From contig NZ_JAJGNJ010000008.1 of the NCBI RefSeq assembly GCF_020781835.1, positions 1 through 64,000 of the forward strand: a stretch of DNA of 64,000 bases, in the 5' to 3' direction. The notes beneath the pieces are model-generated. The model did no database searches. It worked only from the letters and a program-made list of their open reading frames with translations, and was not told where the DNA came from. This DNA comes from Microbacterium testaceum. GTDB taxonomy: Bacteria; Actinomycetota; Actinomycetes; Actinomycetales; Microbacteriaceae. Each line of letters begins with the position of its first letter. The first letter of the stretch is position 1. The translations under genes and the position numbers were made by a program. Of this stretch, positions 36,652 to 44,500 are shown piece by piece.

Positions 36652-37298
36652 GTGCCCCCGCCCGCATCCTCATCGTCATCGGAACGCCGCTTCCCGACTC
36701 CCTCGTGCACGCGCTGGCCGCGTCGTACGCGGAGGGGGCGTCATCGCGCGGAGCCGAGATCCGGACCATCGATCTGGCCCGTGATCCCATCCCCGCCCAC
36801 CCGACCCTGCGCGCCGCCTTGCGTGCGCCGCGCGATGAGACGGATCTGCCGCTGGAGCCCGAGGTCGCGCGGTACCTCGATGACCTCCTGTGGGCCGACC
36901 ACCTCGTCATCGTCCACCCCCAGTGGTGGGGCACCTACCCCGCGGCGTTGAAGGCGTTCATCGACCGCGTCTTCCTCTCCGGCGCGGCGTTCCGCGCGCA
37001 CCCTGAGGGTCGCGGATGGGACCGTCTCCTGACCGGACGCACCGCGCGCATCATCATGACCATGGACTCGCCGAGATGGTGGAACCGTCTCCGGTATCGG
37101 AACGCCGCGGAGACGAGCCTGACCCGAGCGGTCCTCGGGTACTGCGGCATCCGAACGACCGGGGTCACGCGCCTGCCGGAGGTGCGCCTGAGCACCGAGC
37201 AGACACGTCACGAGTGGCTCGCGGACGTGCGTCGGGCGGGCGTGTCGGACGCGACGGCCGCGAGGGCATCCGAGCCCCGCGCCCGTGTCACCGTGTGA
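36648..37298 (+). CDS. NAD(P)H-dependent flavin oxidoreductase (flavodoxin-2/quinone reductase type)
   Basis: A 216-aa protein with the flavodoxin-like fold: ILIVIGTPLPDSLVHALAAS, VHPQWWGTYPAALKAFIDRV and FLSGAAFRAHPEGRGWD are the signature of NQO/KefF-type oxidoreductases. GTG 36648 overlaps the marR stop, so regulator and enzyme are co-translated. It probably reduces quinones or electrophiles, and MarR may sense them. Confidence 0.87.
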   Translation: MSAPARILIVIGTPLPDSLVHALAASYAEGASSRGAEIRTIDLARDPIPAHPTLRAALRAPRDETDLPLEPEVARYLDDLLWADHLVIVHPQWWGTYPAALKAFIDRVFLSGAAFRAHPEGRGWDRLLTGRTARIIMTMDSPRWWNRLRYRNAAETSLTRAVLGYCGIRTTGVTRLPEVRLSTEQTRHEWLADVRRAGVSDATAARASEPRARVTV

Positions 37299-37428
37299 CC
37301 GACGCAGAGTCACTCGCCGATTGTCCTCCGATCTCGCCGCGGCCGTAACCCCCTGAACCATCGGTGCCCTGCGCTCCCACCATGAGCGCTCATCGGCGGC
37401 ATCGTCGACGGTCGCGAGGGAGACGAGC

Positions 37429-37884
37429 ATGGGCGTGAAGGCAGCGGTAGCGGTGGGTGCGGTCGGAGTGGCCGCCGGGCTGGTGGCCAGGTCGATGGTG
37501 CGGGAGCGGCGGGATTCCGCGGGAGACGGGAGGCATCCGCAGGGGTGGAAGGCGGTGACCATCCTGGGCGACGCCGACGCCTTCGCCGAGGGCGGCTATC
37601 CGCCGCCCCTCGAGCGGCTCCGGGACGCGCTCGAGGTACGGATCGCCCCCGCCCCGGGTGACAGGGGCTTCGAGGTGCACGCTCGCCTCCGCGATGGCGC
37701 CGAGCTCTCGGACGACGATCCCGACCAGGCGCTGCGGACCGCGCTGCGCGACGCCAAGCAGCTGTTCGAGACCGGGGAGGTGTTGCGAGTGAAGCCTCGG
37801 CCGCACGGTCACCGTTCGGTGAGTCTCTTCGGCGCTCTCGTGGACAAGGCGGAAGACGACGCGAAGGGCGAGGGTGTGCTGTGA
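37429..37884 (+). CDS. hypothetical membrane-anchored protein ahead of alcohol dehydrogenases
   Basis: A 151-aa protein with one N-terminal hydrophobic segment (KAAVAVGAVGVAAGLVARSM), then WKAVTILGDADAFAEGGYPP and DRGFEVHARLRDGAELSDDD. Relatives often precede zinc alcohol dehydrogenases in actinobacteria, and it overlaps the next gene by 4 bp. No function is known; a membrane-tethered accessory is a guess. Confidence 0.7.
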   Translation: MGVKAAVAVGAVGVAAGLVARSMVRERRDSAGDGRHPQGWKAVTILGDADAFAEGGYPPPLERLRDALEVRIAPAPGDRGFEVHARLRDGAELSDDDPDQALRTALRDAKQLFETGEVLRVKPRPHGHRSVSLFGALVDKAEDDAKGEGVL

Positions 37885-39050
37885 AGGCTCTGTGCTGGAC
37901 CGGGGTGAACAAGCTCGAGGTAGAGACCGTCGACGACCCCGGGCTTCTGAACGACCAGGACATCATCGTGCGCGTCATCCTGACCACGACGTGCGGGTCG
38001 GATCTGCATCTCCTCGGCGGCTACGTACCGACGATGCGCGCCGGAGATGTGCTCGGGCACGAGTTCCTCGGTGAGGTGGTGGAGATCGGATCCGGGGTGA
38101 CCCGACATCGCGTCGGCGACCGCGTCGTGGTGTGCTCGTTCATCAGTTGCGGGAAGTGTTGGTACTGCACGAACGAGCTGTACTCGTTGTGCGACAACGG
38201 CAACCCCAACGCCGGGATCCCGGAGATGCTGTGGGGGCAGGCGCCCGGCGGCTGCTACGGCTACTCGCACGCCTTGGGCGGGTGGGCGGGGAGCCATGCC
38301 GAGTACATCCGTGTCCCCTACGCCGATCAGGGGGCGTTCACCGTCCCCGAGAACGTGAGCGACGCGCGAGCGCTGTTCGCCTCGGATGCCGCGCCCACCG
38401 GCTGGATGGGCGCGGACCTCGGCGGGGTGAAGCCCGGCGACACCGTCGCGGTCTGGGGCGCGGGAGGTGTCGGACAGATGGCCGCGCGGGCGTCCCTCCT
38501 CCTGGGGGCGGAGCGCGTGATCGTGATCGACCGCTACCAGGAGCGACTGACGCACGCGGCGGACATCATCGGTGCCGAGACCATCAACTACGAGACGAGC
38601 GAAGTGCTCGCCGAGCTTCGGGAGCTCACGGGAGGACGCGGTCCGGACGTCTGCATCGAAGCGGTCGGGATGGAGGCGCATTCGAACCGCGTCGATTTCG
38701 CGTACGACCAGATCAAACAGCAGCTCCGACTGCAGACCGATCGTCCGACAGCCGTTCGCGAGGCGATCTTCGCCGCGCGCAAGGGGGGAAGCGTCTTCGT
38801 TCTCGGCGTCTTCGGGGGTGTCGTCGACAAGTTCCCGCTCGGCCCACTGATGAACAAGGGGCTCACCCTCCGTGGCGCGCAACAGCACGGGCATCGTTAC
38901 ATCCCGATGCTGCTCGAACGGATGTCGCGCGACGAACTCGTGACCGAACATCTCGCGACGCACATCATGCCGCTGGACGAGGCGCCCCAGGGGTACGAGA
39001 TGTTCAAGGAGAAGACGGACGGCTGCGTGCGCGCGGTCTTCCAGCCGTAG
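37881..39050 (+). CDS. zinc-dependent alcohol dehydrogenase
   Basis: The 389-aa MDR enzyme has catalytic zinc ligands in TTTCGSDLH and VLGHEFLGEVV, four structural-zinc cysteines in SFISCGKCWYCTNELYSLCD, and a Rossmann motif WGAGGVGQMAARA. It resembles FDH-like enzymes acting on small alcohols or formaldehyde adducts. GTG 37881 overlaps the upstream stop. A second such enzyme follows after 107 bp. Confidence 0.9.
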   Translation: MKALCWTGVNKLEVETVDDPGLLNDQDIIVRVILTTTCGSDLHLLGGYVPTMRAGDVLGHEFLGEVVEIGSGVTRHRVGDRVVVCSFISCGKCWYCTNELYSLCDNGNPNAGIPEMLWGQAPGGCYGYSHALGGWAGSHAEYIRVPYADQGAFTVPENVSDARALFASDAAPTGWMGADLGGVKPGDTVAVWGAGGVGQMAARASLLLGAERVIVIDRYQERLTHAADIIGAETINYETSEVLAELRELTGGRGPDVCIEAVGMEAHSNRVDFAYDQIKQQLRLQTDRPTAVREAIFAARKGGSVFVLGVFGGVVDKFPLGPLMNKGLTLRGAQQHGHRYIPMLLERMSRDELVTEHLATHIMPLDEAPQGYEMFKEKTDGCVRAVFQP

Positions 39051-39157
39051 CGGAACGACAGCTTCCCCGAGCGCGCGTCGCGGGCGTTCGGGGGGAGCCG
39101 GCCCACCGGCCCGATCGCCTCACCGTGGCATCCACCCCCTCACTGGAAGGCAAGACC

Positions 39158-40318
39158 ATGAAAGCTGTCGTTTACGAAGGACCGCGCCAGGTGAGCGTGC
39201 TCGACGTGCCGGATGCACGCATCGAGCGGCCCACCGACGTGCTGGTCCGTATCACCACCACGAACATCTGCGGGTCCGACCTGCACATGTACGAAGGTCG
39301 AACCGATTTCGAGACCGGCCGATGGTTCGGACACGAGAACATGGGCCAGGTGATCGAGGTCGGCGACGGCGTCGACAAGGTCCGCGTCGGCGATTGGGTG
39401 GTGCTGCCGTTCAACGTCGCCTGCGGACACTGCAAGAACTGCGAGCGTGGCTTCACCAACTATTGCCTGACCGCTCAGCCGAACCCGAGCTGGGCGGGGG
39501 CTGCATACGGGTTCGCGGACATGGGGCCCTGGGCCGGCGGCCAGGCGGAACTGCTGCGTGTCCCGTGGGGCGACTTCAACTGCCTCCGACTGGGGGAGGA
39601 TGCCGAACAGAAGCAGACGGACTACGTCATGCTGGCGGACATCTTCCCGACCGGGTACCACGCCACCGAACTGGCCAACGTCAAGCCCGGCGATCAGACG
39701 GTCATCTACGGCGCCGGACCGGTCGGGGCGATGGCCGCCTACTCCGCGATCCTCAAGGGCGCTGGACGGGTCATGGTCGTGGATCGGCACCCCGACCGCT
39801 TGCGCATGATCGAGGAGATCGGCGCAATACCCATCGACGACTCGAAAGTGGACCCCGTCGAAGCCGTCATGGACATGACCATGGGACTCGGGGCCGACAA
39901 CGGGTGCGAATGCGTGGGTTATCAAGCCCACGACCCGGGCGGCGAGGAGGACCCGGCGCTCACACTGAACCGCCTGGTGAAGTCGGTCCGTTTCACCGGC
40001 GAGATCGGCGTGGTGGGGGTCTTCGTCCCACAGGACCCCGGCGCGTCGGACGACCTGGCCACGCAGGGCAAGGTCGCCTTCGACTTCGGCGAGTTCTGGT
40101 TCCGTGGTCAGAAACTCGGCAGCGGGCAGTGCCCGGTCAAGCGCTACAACCGCCCCTTGCGCGATCTCATCGCCGGAGGGAAGGCCACCCCGTCGTGGAT
40201 CGTCAGTCACGAGTTGGGGTTCGACGACGCGCCCGGCGCCTACGAGCACTTCGACAAGCGTGACGACGGCTGGACCAAGGTGGTGCTGCACCCCGAATCC
40301 GTCGGACAGAACTCCTGA
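39158..40318 (+). CDS. zinc-dependent dehydrogenase, glutathione-independent formaldehyde dehydrogenase-like
   Basis: A 386-aa MDR protein: TTNICGSDLHMYEGRTDFE, WFGHENMGQVIEVGDGVDKV, structural zinc cysteines in ACGHCKNCERGFTNYC, and YGAGPVGAMAAYSAI. The insert near FAFDFGEFWFRGQKLG-type sequence and the GLGADNGCECVGYQA segment are typical of FdhA-like enzymes. SD GGAAGG precedes ATG 39158. It may form a pair with the gene upstream in aldehyde detoxification. Confidence 0.88.
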   Translation: MKAVVYEGPRQVSVLDVPDARIERPTDVLVRITTTNICGSDLHMYEGRTDFETGRWFGHENMGQVIEVGDGVDKVRVGDWVVLPFNVACGHCKNCERGFTNYCLTAQPNPSWAGAAYGFADMGPWAGGQAELLRVPWGDFNCLRLGEDAEQKQTDYVMLADIFPTGYHATELANVKPGDQTVIYGAGPVGAMAAYSAILKGAGRVMVVDRHPDRLRMIEEIGAIPIDDSKVDPVEAVMDMTMGLGADNGCECVGYQAHDPGGEEDPALTLNRLVKSVRFTGEIGVVGVFVPQDPGASDDLATQGKVAFDFGEFWFRGQKLGSGQCPVKRYNRPLRDLIAGGKATPSWIVSHELGFDDAPGAYEHFDKRDDGWTKVVLHPESVGQNS

Positions 40319-40433
40319 GAAGCGGAACACGGCGGCCCGCCCGCGTTCCCGGTGCCCGCGCACATCGACGGGCCGGCGGCGGGCGGGCCCACCCGTGCGC
40401 CGGCGTCGTTACGCTGGATCTCGGGAGGTCGAC

Positions 40434-40898
40434 ATGTCGCTGCTCGCCGTCGCCGAAATCGTGCGCGCCGCGCACAGGCGACGGTCCTCCCTGCTCGCCG
40501 CGCTTCTGATCGCGGCTGCCGTCACAGCGGGACTTCTGTCCATGCACGTTCTGAACACCCACGGCACCATCTCGGGGCACCACGGGACCGTCGCCGTCGC
40601 CGCCGACCACGGCGTGAGCGCGCACGGCACCGCGCCCGTCGACGCGGGGGCCGGGATCGGATCCGTCGACGTGACGGCCGACCCCGGATGCGCGGGGTGC
40701 CCGACGGATCACTCGGCGGTGTGGATGGCCTGTGTCCTCGGACTTCTGGTCGCCGTCGTCCTGATCGCCGCGATCGGCGCGCGTTCCCTTCGCCGCAGCC
40801 GCCTCGCGGGTGCCCGTGCGGTGCTCGCTCCGACGCACCATCTGCTCCGATCTCTGCCGCCGCCTTCTCTCACAGCTCTCTGCATCAGTCGTAGGTGA
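40434..40898 (+). CDS. DUF6153-like small membrane protein
   Basis: A 154-aa protein with an N-terminal helix (LLAALLIAAAVTAGLLSMHV), a His-rich external loop (NTHGTISGHHG, AADHGVSAHG) with GCAGCPTDHS, and a second helix (CVLGLLVAVVLIAAIGARSL). The layout matches DUF6153 proteins, usually found beside DUF305 genes. His, Cys and Asp suggest metal binding. SD GGGAGG precedes ATG 40434. Confidence 0.7.
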   Translation: MSLLAVAEIVRAAHRRRSSLLAALLIAAAVTAGLLSMHVLNTHGTISGHHGTVAVAADHGVSAHGTAPVDAGAGIGSVDVTADPGCAGCPTDHSAVWMACVLGLLVAVVLIAAIGARSLRRSRLAGARAVLAPTHHLLRSLPPPSLTALCISRR

Positions 40899-40969
40899 GT
40901 GCGTCTCTCGCCCGGACGAGAACGCACCACCCCTGCCCGAGAACGGGCACGACGACAGAAACGAGAGAG

Positions 40970-41569
40970 ATGAAGACGCGATTCGCGGCCACGGCCGCAC
41001 TTTCCCTGACAGCGATCCTCGCCCTGGCCGGCTGCTCCGGTGCCGGCGGCTCCGGATCCATGCCCGGCATGGACCACGGCTCGGGGACGACCGCGACGCA
41101 GAGCCCCGGGGCGGACGCCTCGGAGGCGGATGTGATGTTCCTGACGATGATGATCCCGCACCACCAGCAGGCCGTTGAGATGGCGGATGTGCTGCTGTCC
41201 AAGAGCGGCGTCGACGAGCGTGTCGTCGCCCTCGCGGAGCAGATCAAAGCCGCGCAGCAGCCGGAGATCGAGCAGATGGAAGGCTGGCTGCGCGACTGGG
41301 GCGTGTCCATGGACGGCATGGCCGGCATGGATCACGGTGGCGGCATGATGTCCGAATCCGACATGCAGGCCCTGGAGGCCGCCGAGGGGACCGAGGCCTC
41401 CCGTCTCTTCCTCCAGCAGATGATCGAGCACCATCGCGGCGCCGTCGACATGGCACAGGACGAGGTGGACGAAGGCCGCAACGGCGATGTCGTCGAGCTC
41501 GCCCGCACCATCGTCGATTCGCAGACGGCGGAGATCGCCACGATGGAGGAGCTCCTGGCCACCCTCTGA
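40970..41569 (+). CDS. DUF305 lipoprotein
   Basis: A 199-aa exported protein with a lipoprotein signal (LTAILALAGCSG, Cys at ~23), then Met/His-rich linkers and two DUF305 units: MFLTMMIPHHQQAVEMADVL and LFLQQMIEHHRGAVDMAQDE. The MxxHHxxAVxMA motifs are thought to bind metals such as copper. An upstream extension to 40895 is open but ATG 40970 begins the signal peptide and has GAGAGA before it. A strong hairpin follows. Confidence 0.9.
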   Translation: MKTRFAATAALSLTAILALAGCSGAGGSGSMPGMDHGSGTTATQSPGADASEADVMFLTMMIPHHQQAVEMADVLLSKSGVDERVVALAEQIKAAQQPEIEQMEGWLRDWGVSMDGMAGMDHGGGMMSESDMQALEAAEGTEASRLFLQQMIEHHRGAVDMAQDEVDEGRNGDVVELARTIVDSQTAEIATMEELLATL

Positions 41570-41570
41570 C

Positions 41571-41606
41571 GGCATGGGGTCGGGCGGGCACGCCCGACCC
41601 CATGGC
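41571..41606 (+). terminator. terminator after the DUF305 gene
   Basis: CATGGGGTCGGGCG (41573-41586) pairs with CGCCCGACCCCATG (41591-41604), a 14-bp perfect stem with a 4-base loop directly after the stop. Confidence 0.75.
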
Positions 41607-41616
41607 GCTTGCGCCC

Positions 41617-41622
41617 TAGCAT
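41617..41622 (+). promoter_or_regulatory. -10 element TAGCAT upstream of the response regulator
   Basis: TAGCAT ends 7 bases before ATG 41630, just after the terminator; the mRNA of this two-component operon is likely leaderless. Confidence 0.5.
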
Positions 41623-41629
41623 CGAGGTC

Positions 41630-42334
41630 ATGACCCCGCGCGAGAACGACGAGCCGCCCACCCGGGTGCTCGTCGTCGACGACGATGACGGCATCCGCGT
41701 CCTGCTCGCGTCGGTCCTCTCCGCTCCCGGACGCATCGTCAAGAGCGCAGCGACCGGCGTTGAGGCCCTGCGTCTGGCGCGCGGCGAGGAGTTCGACGCG
41801 ATCCTCCTGGACAGACTGCTGCCCGACGTCGACGCCGTGCAGATCGTCACCGCCTTGCGCACGGCGGCTCCCTCCGCGGCCATCGTCATGCTCAGCGCGG
41901 TGGACGACGTCGAAGCGCGCGTCGCGGGCCTGCGGCTGGGGGCCGACGACTTCCTGACGAAGCCGTTCCACGTATCGGAGGTGCTCGCCCGCATCGACGC
42001 CGTGCGTCGCCGGGCGGTACCCGCCGACGAGCCCGACGTCCTGCGCTACGCCGACCTCGAGCTCGATCTCGCGGGCCATCGCGTGCGCCGCGGCGGGGAC
42101 ATCGTGGCGCTGACCCCGACCGAGCTCCGCCTGCTGCGGTTCCTGCTGGAGAACGCCGAGCGGGTGCTCTCGCGCGGTCAGCTGCTCGACCACGTGTGGC
42201 GCTACGACTTCGGCGGCAACGGCGAAGTGGTCGAGAAGGCCGTCTCGACGCTTCGGCGCAAGGTGGACGCCGGCCGCCGGCCGCTGATCCAGACCGTCCG
42301 CGGCTTCGGTTACTGTCTGCGCGAGGAGCCGTGA
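41630..42334 (+). CDS. OmpR/PhoB family response regulator
   Basis: The 234-aa protein has a receiver domain (VLVVDDDDGIR, phospho-acceptor D61 in AILLDRLLPD, conserved Lys in DDFLTKPF) and a winged-helix output domain (LTPTELRLLRFLLENAERVL, EVVEKAVSTLRRKVD). It overlaps the kinase gene by 4 bp. Targets may include the downstream DUF2993/MMPL genes, by proximity only. Confidence 0.93.
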   Translation: MTPRENDEPPTRVLVVDDDDGIRVLLASVLSAPGRIVKSAATGVEALRLARGEEFDAILLDRLLPDVDAVQIVTALRTAAPSAAIVMLSAVDDVEARVAGLRLGADDFLTKPFHVSEVLARIDAVRRRAVPADEPDVLRYADLELDLAGHRVRRGGDIVALTPTELRLLRFLLENAERVLSRGQLLDHVWRYDFGGNGEVVEKAVSTLRRKVDAGRRPLIQTVRGFGYCLREEP

Positions 42335-43713
42335 GCGAGTCCGCCCGTCCGTCGATGGTGCGCACGCTCCGACGTCGCATCCTGATCGTCGTGGCCGTCG
42401 CCGGTATCGTGCTCGCGATCGCCAGCGTGTGGGGCGTGGGGCTGATCACTCTGCGCACCGCCGAGACGCAGGTGCGGGTGACCGCGCAGACCGTCACGAC
42501 CTGGCCGCAACTCCAACGGGGCGGGCTGATCATCGATGATGCGCAGCTGCGCGCCGCCAACGTCGGCTCGACGGTGGTCGCCCTCCTCGACGCCGACGGG
42601 CAGCTCGTCGCCGCCTCGGCCGACACCGCGATCCCGTTCGCCGACCTCGAGGACGTCGCCGGGGCCGTGCACGGCGACGAGACGGCTCGCGCGGAGATCG
42701 CCGGGCGCAGCGCGCTGTTCACGCGCGTCGACCTGCCGCCCGGCACGGTCTATGACGACGGCACCGCCACTCCCGTCTCCACAGCGCTCGTCGGCGTCGG
42801 GATGGAGGCCGCCGATCGGCTCGTGACGGCGCTCGCCCTGGCCGCCCTCGCCGTCCTGGCGGTCGTGCTCGCCCTCGCCGGAGTCGTCGTGACCCTCGTC
42901 GTCTCGCGGACGACGCGGTCGCTGACGGTGCTCGCGGACCGCGTCGAGCAGTCGCACCTGACTGACCTGGCGGCCTCACCGGCCGGCGAGTTCGGTGAGA
43001 CGGAGAGCGTCGCCCGGGCGATCGAGCGTCTCGACGGACGGCGGGATGCCACGGAGCGTCGACTGCGGACGTTCGTCGCGGACGCATCGCACGAGCTTCG
43101 GACGCCCCTCACGAAGATCCAGGGCTGGACCCAGCTGCACTTCCAGCGTCCGGACGACGCGGAGACGACCGAGCGGGCGTTCGGCAGCGTCTCGGAGGAG
43201 TCGGAGCGGATGGGCGTCCTGGTCGACCGTCTCGCGCTGCTCGCCCGCAGTGAGGCGACCTCACCCGTGCGCGAACGTGTGGATCTGCGGGAGGTCTGCC
43301 GCGCCGCCGTCGAGGACGCGGCGCTCCTGGCTCCCGACGCCGCCGTCGCCGTGATCACCGACAGGCCCGTCGTCATCGACGGTGACCCCCACGCGATCGC
43401 GCAGCTCGTGCGCAACCTGGTCGGCAACGCCCTGAGGCACGCCGGTCCCCACGCCTCGATCACGATCGATGTGCGCGAGGAGGGCGAGACCGCGGTTCTC
43501 GTCGTCGCCGACGACGGCGTCGGGATGGCGCCCGACCTGCGCGACCGCGCTTTCGAGCGCTTCGTCAGCGGCGACCGGCGCGCGGGCAGTGGTCTCGGGC
43601 TCGCGATCGTCGAGGCGATCGCCGTCGCGCACGGCGGCGTGGTCGCGCTGGAATCGGAGCCGGGTGCGGGGACACGCGTCACGGTGCGACTGCCTTCCGC
43701 GGCATCCCGCTGA
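42331..43713 (+). CDS. sensor histidine kinase
   Basis: A 460-aa kinase with two membrane helices (~15-40 and ~160-190), an extracytoplasmic sensor of ~120 residues, a HAMP-like linker, the H-box FVADASHELRTPLTKIQ, and ATP-binding motifs NLVGNALRHAG, VADDGVGMAPD and GSGLGLAIVEAIA. GTG 42331 overlaps the regulator stop. It pairs with the OmpR-type regulator. Confidence 0.92.
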   Translation: MSESARPSMVRTLRRRILIVVAVAGIVLAIASVWGVGLITLRTAETQVRVTAQTVTTWPQLQRGGLIIDDAQLRAANVGSTVVALLDADGQLVAASADTAIPFADLEDVAGAVHGDETARAEIAGRSALFTRVDLPPGTVYDDGTATPVSTALVGVGMEAADRLVTALALAALAVLAVVLALAGVVVTLVVSRTTRSLTVLADRVEQSHLTDLAASPAGEFGETESVARAIERLDGRRDATERRLRTFVADASHELRTPLTKIQGWTQLHFQRPDDAETTERAFGSVSEESERMGVLVDRLALLARSEATSPVRERVDLREVCRAAVEDAALLAPDAAVAVITDRPVVIDGDPHAIAQLVRNLVGNALRHAGPHASITIDVREEGETAVLVVADDGVGMAPDLRDRAFERFVSGDRRAGSGLGLAIVEAIAVAHGGVVALESEPGAGTRVTVRLPSAASR

Positions 43714-43776
43714 TCCGTCAGCCGATCGTCAGGGCCCCGTCCGGTTCCCGGGAGGTGCGCCCGCTGGCATGGGGGC

Positions 43777-44499
43777 ATGGTCTCCACACGTGCCCGCGCC
43801 CTCATCTGGACCGGTGCCGCCGGTGCACTGCTCGCGGCATCGGGCCTGGTCGTCGCCGAGACGGTCGCGCGCGGGGAGCTGGAGGCGCGAGCGGCCTCGC
43901 TGAGTGAGTCCATGCCGGGGATCTCCGTCGCGGTGGGAGACGGCTCGGCCCTGTGGCAGCTCTCCTCGGGGTCGATCGGGGTGCGCCTGACCGTCGCGGA
44001 TGCGGCGCTCGATGCCCTCGTGGAGTGCCGGTCGGATCAGGACCTCACCGTCAGCGCGGTGGCGGGTGGGCTCGTCGTCGAGACGGAGCGCACGCTGGGC
44101 GGGGCGCCGGTGCCCGTGCAGGTTCTGCTCGTGGTCCAGCACGATGGCGCGGGGTGGCGCCTCGTCGCCGACTCGGTCAGCGCGGCCGGCATCTCGCTCC
44201 CGGCCGAGCGTGCACTCACGATGCTCTCCGGGCGCGACGGCGCAGGTGCCGGGCTCGCCGATCGGCTGCTCGACGGCATCCCCATCTCGCTGCCGGGAGT
44301 CCAGGTCGACGACGTCCAGCTCCGCGCCGGCGCGGCCGTGCTCTCGCTGGGCCTGCCCCTTACCCGCGACACCGGTGACGAGGGGACCGGTACCGGGTTC
44401 GCGGCCGTGCGCGAGTGCCTGGGCCCCTCGGCATCCACGCACCGCCCGGAGACCCCCGGCCCCACCCATAGTCCCGACTCCTCCGACCAGGAAGGCTGA
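43777..44499 (+). CDS. DUF2993 (LmeA-like) exported protein
   Basis: A 240-aa protein with one N-terminal membrane segment (ALIWTGAAGALLAASGLVVA) and a lipid-binding-type fold: MPGISVAVGDGSALWQLSSG, ISLPAERALTMLSG and GLPLTRDTGDEG resemble DUF2993. In mycobacteria LmeA acts in lipomannan synthesis. The C-terminal ~35 residues are Pro/Ser/Thr rich. One base separates its stop from MMPL, suggesting a shared role in lipid traffic. Confidence 0.72.
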   Translation: MVSTRARALIWTGAAGALLAASGLVVAETVARGELEARAASLSESMPGISVAVGDGSALWQLSSGSIGVRLTVADAALDALVECRSDQDLTVSAVAGGLVVETERTLGGAPVPVQVLLVVQHDGAGWRLVADSVSAAGISLPAERALTMLSGRDGAGAGLADRLLDGIPISLPGVQVDDVQLRAGAAVLSLGLPLTRDTGDEGTGTGFAAVRECLGPSASTHRPETPGPTHSPDSSDQEG

Positions 44500-44500
44500 C